A stretch of DNA of 33,057 nt from an uncultured Microcaldota archaeon. GTDB taxonomy: Archaea > Micrarchaeota > Micrarchaeia > Burarchaeales > Fermentimicrarchaeaceae. The notes beneath the pieces are model-generated. The model did no database searches. It had not been told where the DNA came from and saw only the letters and a list, made by a program, of their open reading frames with translations. The stretch's first letter is position 1, and each line of letters opens with the position of its first letter. Where the stretch lies: NCBI GenBank assembly GCA_903921825.1, contig CAIXRF010000090.1, positions 1-33,057 on the forward strand. The letters are read 5' to 3'. Both the position numbers and the translations under genes were made by a program. Shown piece after piece: positions 9,759-17,671 of the stretch.

Positions 9759-11654
9759 TTGGATAACATAGCGGAGATGCAGAAGAGCTTAGAGAACGTG
9801 CTTCCGCCCGAGTCAGGGCTCGCGCGGGTTGAGTTCGAGGGGCCGGACGTCGCCATATACCTGAAGAACATCAAGGCGTTCTATTCCGATGAGAACCTCA
9901 TAAGGAAGATAGCAGGGATTCTGAGGAAGCGCGTCATAATACGCAGCGACCCTTCGGCGCTCATGCCGCCGGACCAGGCTCTCGCAAAGATAAAGGAGAT
10001 AGTGCCCACCGAGGCGGGCGTCACGGACATAAAGTTCTCGCCCGAGTTCTGCGAGGTCTGGATAGACTCGCTCAAGCCCGGGCTCGTGATAGGGAAGGGC
10101 GGCTCCACGCTGAAGCAGATAATACTCGCCACGGGCTGGGCGCCCAAGATACTCCGCACGCCCACCATGCCCTCCGACACGATTAAGGGCATACGTGCAG
10201 CCTCGCTCAAGGACTCGGAGAACAGGAAGAAGTTCCTCACGAGCCTCGGGAAGAAGATTTGCGCGCCCCTAATGAAGAGCGACTGGGTGAAGGTTACCGC
10301 CCTTGGCGGCTTCCGGGAGGTCGGGAGGAGCTGCATGCTCGTCCAGACGCCCAACAACAAGATTTTGATTGACTGCGGTGTGAACCCGGAGACAAGCGAG
10401 GGAACGCGCGCCTTCCCCTACCTGAACGCGATGAACGTGCCGCTCGACGAGCTTGATGCAGTCATCTGCACGCACGCGCACCTCGACCACTGCGGCTTCA
10501 TCCCCTACCTTTATGCTTACGGCTACGACGGCCCGGTCTACTGCACGCCCCCAACGCGCGACCTGATGGCGCTGCTGCAGTTCGACTACCTCGACGTGCT
10601 CGCGAAGACGAGCGCGAACCCGCCCTACCAGGAGAAGGACATACGGAAGGAGCTCTCCCGCGTCGTCGTGCGCGACTACGAAGAGGTAACCGACATCTCG
10701 CCCGAGATAAAATTGACTTTCCACAACGCGGGCCACATCCTCGGCTCCGCGATGGTCCATCTCCACATAGGCGAGGGGTTGCACAACCTCGTCTGCAGCG
10801 GGGACATCAAATACGGATTTACGAAGCTTTTCGAGCCCGCGAACACCATCTTCCCACGCGTGGAAACCATATTCATCGAGTCAACATACGGCGGCCACGC
10901 GGACATAATGCCGCGCAGGCAGGAGACGGACAAGCGCCTGATGGAGCAGATACACCAGATAATCACGAACAAGGGCAAGGTGCTCATCCCAGTCTTTTCC
11001 GTGGGGAGGGCGCAGGAGATAATGCTCGTGCTCGAGGAATATGCGCTCGCCCACGGCGAGACTTTCGAGTGCCCTGTCTACATCGACGGGATGACGCTCG
11101 AGGCGTCCGCCATCCACACCGCCTACCCAGAATATTTGAAGCCATCGCTCCAGCGCAGAATCCTTTCCAACCGCTCGCCTTTCGAGAGCAAGATTTTCGA
11201 AGTTGTGAAGGGCGACCGCAAGGCCATCGTCGAGGGCGACCCGTGCGTGATAGTCGCGCCCTCCGGCATGCTTTCCGGCGGCCCGTCCGTAGAATACCTC
11301 CGCATGATGGCGGAGGAGGCAAAGAACATGCTCGTCTTCGTCGGCTACCAGTCCTCGCTTTCCATGGGCCGCAGGATACAACGGGGCCAGCGCGAAGTCC
11401 CGACGACTTCGCGCGACGGGAAGCTGGAGTCGATGAAGATAAACATGCAGATTGAGACTGTTGAAGGGTTCAGCGGGCACTCGGACAGGAACCAGCTCGT
11501 CAGCTTCCTGCGCAACATCAAGCCCGCGCCCGAGCGCATCTTCACGAACCACGGGGACGAGAACAAGTGCGACGACCTCTCCCGCAGCATAGGGCGCTAC
11601 ACCCGCATCGAGTCCCGTGCGCCAATGAACCTCGACGCTATCAGGCTGAGGTAG
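9759..11654 (+). CDS. KH-domain metallo-beta-lactamase/beta-CASP ribonuclease aCPSF1 (FttA)
   Basis: N-terminal KH region (GLVIGKGGSTLKQI), THAHLDHCGF, GHILGSAM, FIESTYGG, PSGMLSGGPS, GHSDRNQL; C-terminus MNLDAIRLR; TTG start. Confidence 0.95.
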   Translation: MDNIAEMQKSLENVLPPESGLARVEFEGPDVAIYLKNIKAFYSDENLIRKIAGILRKRVIIRSDPSALMPPDQALAKIKEIVPTEAGVTDIKFSPEFCEVWIDSLKPGLVIGKGGSTLKQIILATGWAPKILRTPTMPSDTIKGIRAASLKDSENRKKFLTSLGKKICAPLMKSDWVKVTALGGFREVGRSCMLVQTPNNKILIDCGVNPETSEGTRAFPYLNAMNVPLDELDAVICTHAHLDHCGFIPYLYAYGYDGPVYCTPPTRDLMALLQFDYLDVLAKTSANPPYQEKDIRKELSRVVVRDYEEVTDISPEIKLTFHNAGHILGSAMVHLHIGEGLHNLVCSGDIKYGFTKLFEPANTIFPRVETIFIESTYGGHADIMPRRQETDKRLMEQIHQIITNKGKVLIPVFSVGRAQEIMLVLEEYALAHGETFECPVYIDGMTLEASAIHTAYPEYLKPSLQRRILSNRSPFESKIFEVVKGDRKAIVEGDPCVIVAPSGMLSGGPSVEYLRMMAEEAKNMLVFVGYQSSLSMGRRIQRGQREVPTTSRDGKLESMKINMQIETVEGFSGHSDRNQLVSFLRNIKPAPERIFTNHGDENKCDDLSRSIGRYTRIESRAPMNLDAIRLR

Positions 11655-11655
11655 G
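11630..11655 (+). repeat. Direct repeat copy 1 (aCPSF1 3' end): cctcgacgctatcaggctgaggtagg
   Basis: 25/26 identical to copy 2 at 12442-12467; encodes the C-terminal residues and stop codon of aCPSF1. Confidence 0.9.
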
Positions 11656-11684
11656 AATAAATAGTTCTCCTGAGCGCTATTTGC

Positions 11685-12461
11685 ATGATAACGACCATGG
11701 TAAGACCCACGCCTACTGCGAAAAACGATAAAGCTGAGAAGGCAGACCAAATACAGAAGCTATTCGACGAAGGGAACAAACTTTACAACCAGGGCAAGAT
11801 TAAGGCGGCATTGGACTTCTATGAGGAGGTATTGAAAGCCGACCCCGAGTTCGTCAAGGCATGGAACAACAAGGGAATCTCACTTTATAGGCTGCACAAC
11901 TACGGCGAAGCGCGTAAGGCCCTTGAAACGGCAGTGGCGAAAAGTCCTGGTCTCACAGCGCCATGGCACAACCTGGGAATGGTACTACTCGCTCTAGACC
12001 AGCCACGGGAAGCGCTGAAAGCTTTTGATGTAGCATTGGGAATACGGCCAAAATATCCCGAAGCATTGTGCAACAAGGGAAACGCGCTTTACTTGATCTG
12101 GCAGATGGATAAACACAGAGAATCACCTGGAATCTACGAAGAAATATTGAATACAATGCCGGACTACGGGGCAGAGTATGAAGATGGACTCAAAGAAGCA
12201 CTTGATGCCTACGACGAAGCATTGAAGATAAAACCTGACTATGCAGAAGCGTGCTACGCAAAAGGAGTCGTACTGCTCAACATATGCCACTATAACGAAG
12301 CGTTGGAAGCATACAACGAGGCATTAAGGATAAAACCTGATTTCGAAGATGCATGGCACAATAAAGGGGCCACGCTTTGGCATATGCATGAGCTTGACGA
12401 GGCTGAAAAGTGCTTCAAAAAGGCAAGGGAACTCCACGATGCCTCGACGCCATCAGGCTGA
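11685..12461 (+). CDS. Tetratricopeptide-repeat protein
   Basis: Repeated A..Y.EAL...P....AW.NKG..L motifs (FVKAWNNKGISLYRLHNYGEARKALETAVAKSP; YAEACYAKGVVLLNICHYNEALEAYNEALRIKPDFEDAWHNKG); more AT-rich codons than neighbours. Confidence 0.92.
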   Translation: MITTMVRPTPTAKNDKAEKADQIQKLFDEGNKLYNQGKIKAALDFYEEVLKADPEFVKAWNNKGISLYRLHNYGEARKALETAVAKSPGLTAPWHNLGMVLLALDQPREALKAFDVALGIRPKYPEALCNKGNALYLIWQMDKHRESPGIYEEILNTMPDYGAEYEDGLKEALDAYDEALKIKPDYAEACYAKGVVLLNICHYNEALEAYNEALRIKPDFEDAWHNKGATLWHMHELDEAEKCFKKARELHDASTPSG

Positions 12462-12467
12462 GGTAGG
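12442..12467 (+). repeat. Direct repeat copy 2: cctcgacgccatcaggctgaggtagg
   Basis: Overlaps the end of the TPR CDS in a different reading frame from copy 1. Confidence 0.9.
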
Positions 12468-12475
12468 CAAAGCTT

Positions 12476-12507
12476 TTTATAGCTCGCTATAGCTAACTAT
12501 AGCATGC
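12476..12507 (+). promoter_or_regulatory. Promoter/operator of the toxin-antitoxin pair: TATA box plus three 10-bp-spaced TATAGC elements
   Basis: TATAGCTCGC TATAGCTAAC TATAGCATGC at 12478-12507; includes perfect inverted repeat GCTATAG-CTAA-CTATAGC (12486-12503) abutting ATG 12504. Confidence 0.65.
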
Positions 12508-12743
12508 AAAACACGACGATACAGGTTTCCAGGAAGCTGAAGGGGAAGCTGGACAGCCTCAAGCAGCACCCGCGCGAAACCTACAGCGAAGTGATAGAGA
12601 TGCTTTTTAACCTCGTTCCAAAGGGCGATGAGGAAGGCGAGTACACGGACGAGTTCAGGCTCGCCTGGCTGCGCGGGGAACTGGACCTGCTTGCGGGCAG
12701 GACCGTTTCAATGGCGGAAGCAAAGAAGCGGCTAGGGTTGTGA
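12504..12743 (+). CDS. Type II antitoxin (RelB/VapB-like, probable ribbon-helix-helix)
   Basis: MQNTTIQVSRKLKGKLDSLKQHPRETYSEVIEMLF N-terminus; located 1 nt upstream of a RelE-like toxin. Confidence 0.82.
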   Translation: MQNTTIQVSRKLKGKLDSLKQHPRETYSEVIEMLFNLVPKGDEEGEYTDEFRLAWLRGELDLLAGRTVSMAEAKKRLGL

Positions 12744-12744
12744 G

Positions 12745-13005
12745 ATGCCGTTTTCTGTCGAATTGAGCGAGCTGGCATTGCGCCAGCTGCGTATCCTTGG
12801 GAAGGCGGAAGCGGAGCGAATATTCGCAAAACTTGCCGACGCTGCAGCCGACCCAAACCACTATTTCAAGCGCCTAACGGGCCACGAGGACTTCAAACTG
12901 CGGGTGGGCGATTACCGTGTTGTCGTCCGCATAAACAAGGCTAAAGGACGCATTTTCGTAAGGCTTATCGGCCACCGAAAGCGAGTCTACAAAGACCTCA
13001 GGTAG
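12745..13005 (+). CDS. RelE/ParE-family toxin
   Basis: MPFSVELSELALRQLRILGKAEAERIFAKL...LTGHEDFKLRVGDYRVVVRINKAKGRIFVRLIGHRKRVYKDL, canonical RelE pattern. Confidence 0.92.
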   Translation: MPFSVELSELALRQLRILGKAEAERIFAKLADAAADPNHYFKRLTGHEDFKLRVGDYRVVVRINKAKGRIFVRLIGHRKRVYKDLR

Positions 13006-13023
13006 CCATCAGGCTGAGGTGGG
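13005..13023 (+). repeat. Direct repeat copy 3: gccatcaggctgaggtggg
   Basis: 18/19 identical to copy 2; starts at the last base of the toxin stop codon. Confidence 0.85.
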
Positions 13024-13056
13024 ATTTATATTCTTCACCCAAAATAACATTAGGAG

Positions 13057-14022
13057 ATGAAAAAATTACTACAGCACAACACCCCCGAGGCTACTCCTTG
13101 CGGGAAGCCCGCCGCGCTCATAGGCCGCACGGAAGACATACAGAAAATCGTGATGGGCCTCTACTTCAGGACGAGGGAGCTTGAGAAGGGGGAGGTAGAG
13201 CTGGCGCGCGACGTCCAGCAGGAAACCGACGAGGGGAGGCGCGCGCCAATGCGCGACAACCTGGAGAAGGTCCGCGCCGAACTCAAGACCGTGCGCGAGA
13301 CGATGAACGAGTGGGGCGCGAAGCAGGCGCCGTCGGACTACAAGTCAGCGGCCGTGAAGGGCAGCACAATAGGCTTTGTCACGGCCGGGGCGAGCCTCCT
13401 CATAGAAGGCGCCGTCATCAGTGTGCTTGAGGGCGTCCAGCAACTGCAGTTCCTTGCGCACGGGCTCTACGAGTGGGCGTTCCTCGGGCTGATGGGCCTG
13501 GGGCTTGCAGTCAGCGTCGGCGCAACCATGGACGGGGTGTATTCAGTACGCTCCGGGGTGGACCACTGCGAGAGGATGGTCGACCAGGCGGTGGGCGAAA
13601 TCCTGAAGGCGCAGGGCATGGGCTGCGGGTACTGGGCGCGCAGGAAGGCGCGCTGGATGTTCATGAACAACATCCGCATCACGCCCAGCAGCGTCCTGCT
13701 CCCGAAGAGCGAACTGCTTGACAGCGCGAACGAGGCGCTGAAGGCGGACGAGCCGCGCGACTATTCCCGCGGGGACATATACGTCAAGGTGAACCCCGAC
13801 GCAACAGCCATCTACAAGAAGAACGGCCGCCCCATCGTAGTGAAGTGCGCTGAGGGCTTCGGCGTCTGCGGCGAGGACGGCGAGTTCACCGGATTCGCCA
13901 ACTACTCGTCAAACAACATGAACCTCACCTCGCTCCAGAGGAGGCTCGAGCACATAAAGCACTACCTGATGAAGGAGCCGCAGCTCAGCCAGCAGCCGCA
14001 GGCCGTCGTGCGCGGGTTCTGA
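13057..14022 (+). CDS. Membrane-associated protein of unknown function (helical N-term, TM hairpin, C-terminal domain)
   Basis: Hydrophobic segments STIGFVTAGASLLIEGAVISVL and WAFLGLMGLGLAVSVGATM; TATA-like atttatatt and aggag RBS upstream. Confidence 0.75.
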   Translation: MKKLLQHNTPEATPCGKPAALIGRTEDIQKIVMGLYFRTRELEKGEVELARDVQQETDEGRRAPMRDNLEKVRAELKTVRETMNEWGAKQAPSDYKSAAVKGSTIGFVTAGASLLIEGAVISVLEGVQQLQFLAHGLYEWAFLGLMGLGLAVSVGATMDGVYSVRSGVDHCERMVDQAVGEILKAQGMGCGYWARRKARWMFMNNIRITPSSVLLPKSELLDSANEALKADEPRDYSRGDIYVKVNPDATAIYKKNGRPIVVKCAEGFGVCGEDGEFTGFANYSSNNMNLTSLQRRLEHIKHYLMKEPQLSQQPQAVVRGF

Positions 14023-14062
14023 CCAGCAACGCATTTATACACCCTTTTGCCAACAAATTAGC

Positions 14063-15058
14063 GTGTTTCTCGACCGAACCGATGTCCTCATTATAGAGGA
14101 GCTCTCGCGGAACAGCCGGGTCATGCTTAAGACGATGGCCGAGCACGCCAACGTCTCAATCAAGAAGGTGGGCTACAGGCTGAAGAACCTCGAGAAGAAG
14201 CTCGGCATCCACTACACAATAGAGCCCGAGCTCACGACCACCGGCCTCCCCTACGAGTTCCTCGTGCGGGCGAAGCTGAACGCCAAGCCTGACGTGAAGC
14301 ACCTCAGGGAGCTCCTGCTCCCGATGCCGAACATCCAGTTCGCTGCGCTTGCCGACGGCGACTTCGACCTCTTCATGTGGGGCCTTGCGCCATCCTCCTC
14401 CGCCTATTCCCAGAAGGTGGAGCCCGCAATCCGCGCAGGGCTGGAAGACTACCTCTCCGAGTGGAATGCGCACCCGCTCCTCGCGCGGCGCGCGGGCTTC
14501 TTCCCGGTGGACAACGCGCTCATCAGCACGCTCGCAATCCGCGAGTCACGCAGGAAGGTGCTCCGCATCCTGAATGAGAACTCGCGCATACAGGTGATAA
14601 ACCTAGCGGAGATGCTCGGCGTGGAGGATTCCACCGCGGAATACCACCTCAAGCGCGCCAGGCCATTCATAAGGCGCTTCACCGCCTACTTCGAGGGCAG
14701 GGGCGACTTCCTGCACATCGCCCGCTTCCTCCAGCTGCGCGGCAAGGGGATGGACTTCCAGGTGGATGGCAGGCGCATCTCCGAGCTCTACCTGAAGAAC
14801 GACCCGCGCCTCTTCAACCGCCTCGTCTATGCGGCAACGCCATCTGGCGGCTTCGACACCTTCCTGTTCGAGAACTTCACATCCCTCGAGGACCATGAGG
14901 CGTTCGAGGAGAGCATCAAGTCGCACCACAACATTATAGGCAAGCACGAAAGCGCGAAGATTACGAAGGTGCTCAAGGGCGCAATCCCAATACGCAAGGT
15001 TGACTTGTCCTCGGAATGCAAATACCTGCTCTCCCCCGCGGAAGTGCCGGGAGATTGA
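14063..15058 (+). CDS. Lrp/AsnC-like transcriptional regulator with two HTH regions
   Basis: LDRTDVLIIEELSRNSRVMLKTMAEHANVSIKKVGYRLKNLEKKLGI and second HTH SRRKVLRILNENSRIQVINLAEMLGVEDSTAEYHLKRA; GTG start after gcatttatac TATA. Confidence 0.82.
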   Translation: MFLDRTDVLIIEELSRNSRVMLKTMAEHANVSIKKVGYRLKNLEKKLGIHYTIEPELTTTGLPYEFLVRAKLNAKPDVKHLRELLLPMPNIQFAALADGDFDLFMWGLAPSSSAYSQKVEPAIRAGLEDYLSEWNAHPLLARRAGFFPVDNALISTLAIRESRRKVLRILNENSRIQVINLAEMLGVEDSTAEYHLKRARPFIRRFTAYFEGRGDFLHIARFLQLRGKGMDFQVDGRRISELYLKNDPRLFNRLVYAATPSGGFDTFLFENFTSLEDHEAFEESIKSHHNIIGKHESAKITKVLKGAIPIRKVDLSSECKYLLSPAEVPGD

Positions 15059-15059
15059 C

Positions 15060-15536
15060 ATGCCCCGCCTATCCGCCCGACGGCTCTTCTTCCTCTATGC
15101 ACACCCCTGCGGAGAAGTTTTAATCCGCAAGAAGCGCATGGCGCGCAGCCAGCTCCTTTCCATCCGCCGCTCCCTTCTCAAACATGAGCTCCCGCACCAG
15201 CCTCCCCTGCTTTTCTCCACCGCGATGGGGCAGCTCGCACTCACCGCTTCCCAACTGCATCATTCATCCATCGACTCCGCAGTAATCCGCCAATATTTCT
15301 GGCATGGCCACGACAAGCTCGTAGGCAAGAATGCGCTGTGCCGCATCCTCCCTGCCCGCATAATAAAGGCAAACGGCCGCCGCGCGCTCGTCTCAACCCC
15401 TGCGGGCCTGAGAAACGTTAATATCCCTTTCATCGGCAAAGTTAAGCCCGGGGACACGGTAACCGTGCATTACAGTTATGCCTGCGAGAAAATCCCGCCG
15501 GCTGACTTTAGGCGCCTGTGGAGGATGAAAAGATGA
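15060..15536 (+). CDS. Protein with C-terminal HypC/HupF-like domain and unknown N-terminal domain
   Basis: C-terminus CRILPARIIKANGRRALVSTPAGLRNVNIPFIGKVKPGDTVTVHYSYACEKIPPADF matches the HypC pattern (CxxxPxxV..G..A.V......V......VK.GD.V.VH...A.EK). Confidence 0.7.
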   Translation: MPRLSARRLFFLYAHPCGEVLIRKKRMARSQLLSIRRSLLKHELPHQPPLLFSTAMGQLALTASQLHHSSIDSAVIRQYFWHGHDKLVGKNALCRILPARIIKANGRRALVSTPAGLRNVNIPFIGKVKPGDTVTVHYSYACEKIPPADFRRLWRMKR

Positions 15537-16450
15537 AAATTGGTGAAAGAAGCAAGGGCTTCGCCTTCGTTTTCGCAACTGCAGTAATCTCCGGCGTTTC
15601 CATCTTCCTGAACAAGTTCGCGCTCGCCTCCTTCAACCCCTTCGTCTTCACAACTTTGAAGAACTCCGCCGTATTGCTCTTCCTTTTGGCAGGCCTGCTA
15701 CTCACCCTACGCTACAAGGAGCTCCTCTCCATGAAGCTGCGCGACTGGCGCAACCTGCTCCTCATCGGCATAATTGGCGGCTCCATCCCATTCCTCCTGT
15801 TCTTCTGGGGGCTTTCGCAGACTTCTGCGGCAAATGCCTCCCTTCTCCAAAAATCCGTCTTCCTTCCCGCCTCCGCGCTCGCCTTCCTCGTCCTCAAGGA
15901 GAGGCTCAGCAAGCTGCAGCTCGCAGGCACATGCCTTCTCTTCATCGGCGCAGCACTTTTCGCAGGCTTCAGCTTCACCACGCTCGCAGCCGGCGACCTG
16001 GCGATAATTGCCGCCGTGCTTCTCTGGTCCGCAGAGGACGTAATCTCGAAATACGCCCTGCGCAGCGTCTCCTCAAGCACCGTAGTTTTCGGCAGGATGT
16101 TCTTCGGCTCGCTCGTGATGGTCTGCTTCCTTGGGGCAACCTCCCAGCTGCCCAACCCCGCCGCACTCACGGCGAATCATTATCTCTGGCTCTTGCTCAC
16201 TTCGCTCCTGCTGCTCGGCTACCAGCTCACATTCTATTCGGGCCTGGCAAGGCTGAAGGTCGGCGAGGCGGCTGCAGTCCTCGTCTTCGGCAGCGTCGTG
16301 ACGACGGCGCTCTCGCTCAGCATCGGCATCCTCCCAGGCGTCTACGAGCTTCTTGGCGCGGCGGCAGTAACCATTGGCGTTGCGGCGGTCGCCATATCTC
16401 CGCTTTATAAACTTGGAAAACAGGAAGAAATAGCGCCAATGACGATATGA
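15533..16450 (+). CDS. EamA/DMT-family transporter
   Basis: Ten-TM-like hydrophobic pattern with ATAVISGVSIFLNKFAL, FFWGLSQTSAANASLLQKSVFLPASALAFLVLKERLS; ATGA overlap with the upstream gene. Confidence 0.88.
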   Translation: MKIGERSKGFAFVFATAVISGVSIFLNKFALASFNPFVFTTLKNSAVLLFLLAGLLLTLRYKELLSMKLRDWRNLLLIGIIGGSIPFLLFFWGLSQTSAANASLLQKSVFLPASALAFLVLKERLSKLQLAGTCLLFIGAALFAGFSFTTLAAGDLAIIAAVLLWSAEDVISKYALRSVSSSTVVFGRMFFGSLVMVCFLGATSQLPNPAALTANHYLWLLLTSLLLLGYQLTFYSGLARLKVGEAAAVLVFGSVVTTALSLSIGILPGVYELLGAAAVTIGVAAVAISPLYKLGKQEEIAPMTI

Positions 16451-16563
16451 ACAACCGCTGACCCGCAAGGGAATGACGTCGTCGACAGAAGCGGAGGCGC
16501 ATATTCCTTTTCGGTGCCGCCCCTTCGGGGACGCTCCTCGACTTCGTCTCGTCGCTCGACATC

Positions 16564-16989
16564 CTAAGCTTCTGCTTTTTCTATATTCACCGTAATTTCC
16601 CACACGCTCCAAGGCACGCCGCTTTCGCGGAGCTTCCTCATCGCATGCCCCTTCGTTATCTTGTTGTTAGAACAGTTGGCCAGGCATTCTACCTCGTGAT
16701 ACCGTTTCTCTTCCACCAGCTTGTCTACATCTTTCGGGGCGGCTTCATCATACTTCTCGTGCGCGAAATCCCATAACGCTTCCCTTCCGATGATTTGTGC
16801 GACGCCCCATACGGCAGCATAATTGCCCCTTTCCGCCAGTGTCTTCATTCCGCCTTTGACAACCTCGTCAAAGCCGGCACCTTTCCCTTCGATGAAGTGT
16901 ATTATGTCAAGCGTATTCCCTGTTTTTACTAGCCTGTCCAGTTCCCGCAGCCTAGCTGATTCTATACTATGGAGTTTGGTCGTCTGCAT
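16564..16989 (-). CDS. Small helical protein of unknown function
   Basis: 141 aa; TATA-like caatatatatcc (17012-17023) about 25 nt upstream of ATG 16989 on the minus strand. Confidence 0.65.
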   Translation of the reverse strand: MQTTKLHSIESARLRELDRLVKTGNTLDIIHFIEGKGAGFDEVVKGGMKTLAERGNYAAVWGVAQIIGREALWDFAHEKYDEAAPKDVDKLVEEKRYHEVECLANCSNNKITKGHAMRKLRESGVPWSVWEITVNIEKAEA

Positions 16990-17114
16990 TCCATCACCAA
17001 CTCACTTTTTAGATCTGGAACAATATATATCCGCGCCTGCGACGGCGAGGCGCCGGGGGTTTCTCGGGCGGAACCGCATTATGCTTTTTAAATCAGGGCA
17101 TATGAGAGAATAGC

Positions 17115-17648
17115 ATGGACTTCCTGCGCCAGCTCGAGGGGGCGGCCTTCGGGATGGGCGATGGCGTAATCTGCGCCCTAGGAATGATAGTGGGCACAGC
17201 GGCTGCCACTTCGGATCCCAGGGCCGTAATCATGGTCGGGCTCGTCGGAGGCGTTGCGGACGCATTCGGGAATTCCATCGGCTTCTACATCTCGCAGTCC
17301 GCTGAGCGGGGCGTCCAGAAGAACGAGGTGAGGGGTGGGAAGAGGACGCGCGTTCATACGACGTCCGAGAACATAATGAACGGCGTTGCCTCCTTCATCA
17401 GCACGATAGTAATATTCACGATAATCGTCGCCCCATACCTCATCTTCCCGCTGGGCACAGCAATATGGGTCTCCTTCATAGTGGGGCTTGGGATGCTTGC
17501 CCTGCTTGGCGCTTATGTTGCAGGGCTGAGCAGGGAAAACAGGCTCACCACGGCGCTGGAGTATGCAGTCCTCGGGCTCGTAGGTGCCGTAGTAAGCTAT
17601 CTCGTCGGCTACAGGCTCGGAACGATGCTTGGGCTCCAGCACGCCTGA
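17115..17648 (+). CDS. VIT1/CCC1-family-like membrane protein
   Basis: FGMGDGVICALGMIVGTAAATSDPRAVIMVGLVGGVADAFGNSIGFYISQSAER resembles the VIT1/CCC1 TM1-TM2 signature. Confidence 0.75.
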   Translation: MDFLRQLEGAAFGMGDGVICALGMIVGTAAATSDPRAVIMVGLVGGVADAFGNSIGFYISQSAERGVQKNEVRGGKRTRVHTTSENIMNGVASFISTIVIFTIIVAPYLIFPLGTAIWVSFIVGLGMLALLGAYVAGLSRENRLTTALEYAVLGLVGAVVSYLVGYRLGTMLGLQHA

Positions 17649-17671
17649 ACTCACACTCGAGCTTGCTGAAT

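Noticed and set aside
10881-11750. 289-aa minus-strand ORF
   Set aside because: Antisense to aCPSF1 and crosses the repeat; no domain or promoter support.
16451-16563. Possible structured ncRNA (ccccttcgggg hairpin) between convergent genes
   Set aside because: Only a 3-4 bp stem with a UUCG-like loop; no promoter or longer fold could be supported by eye.
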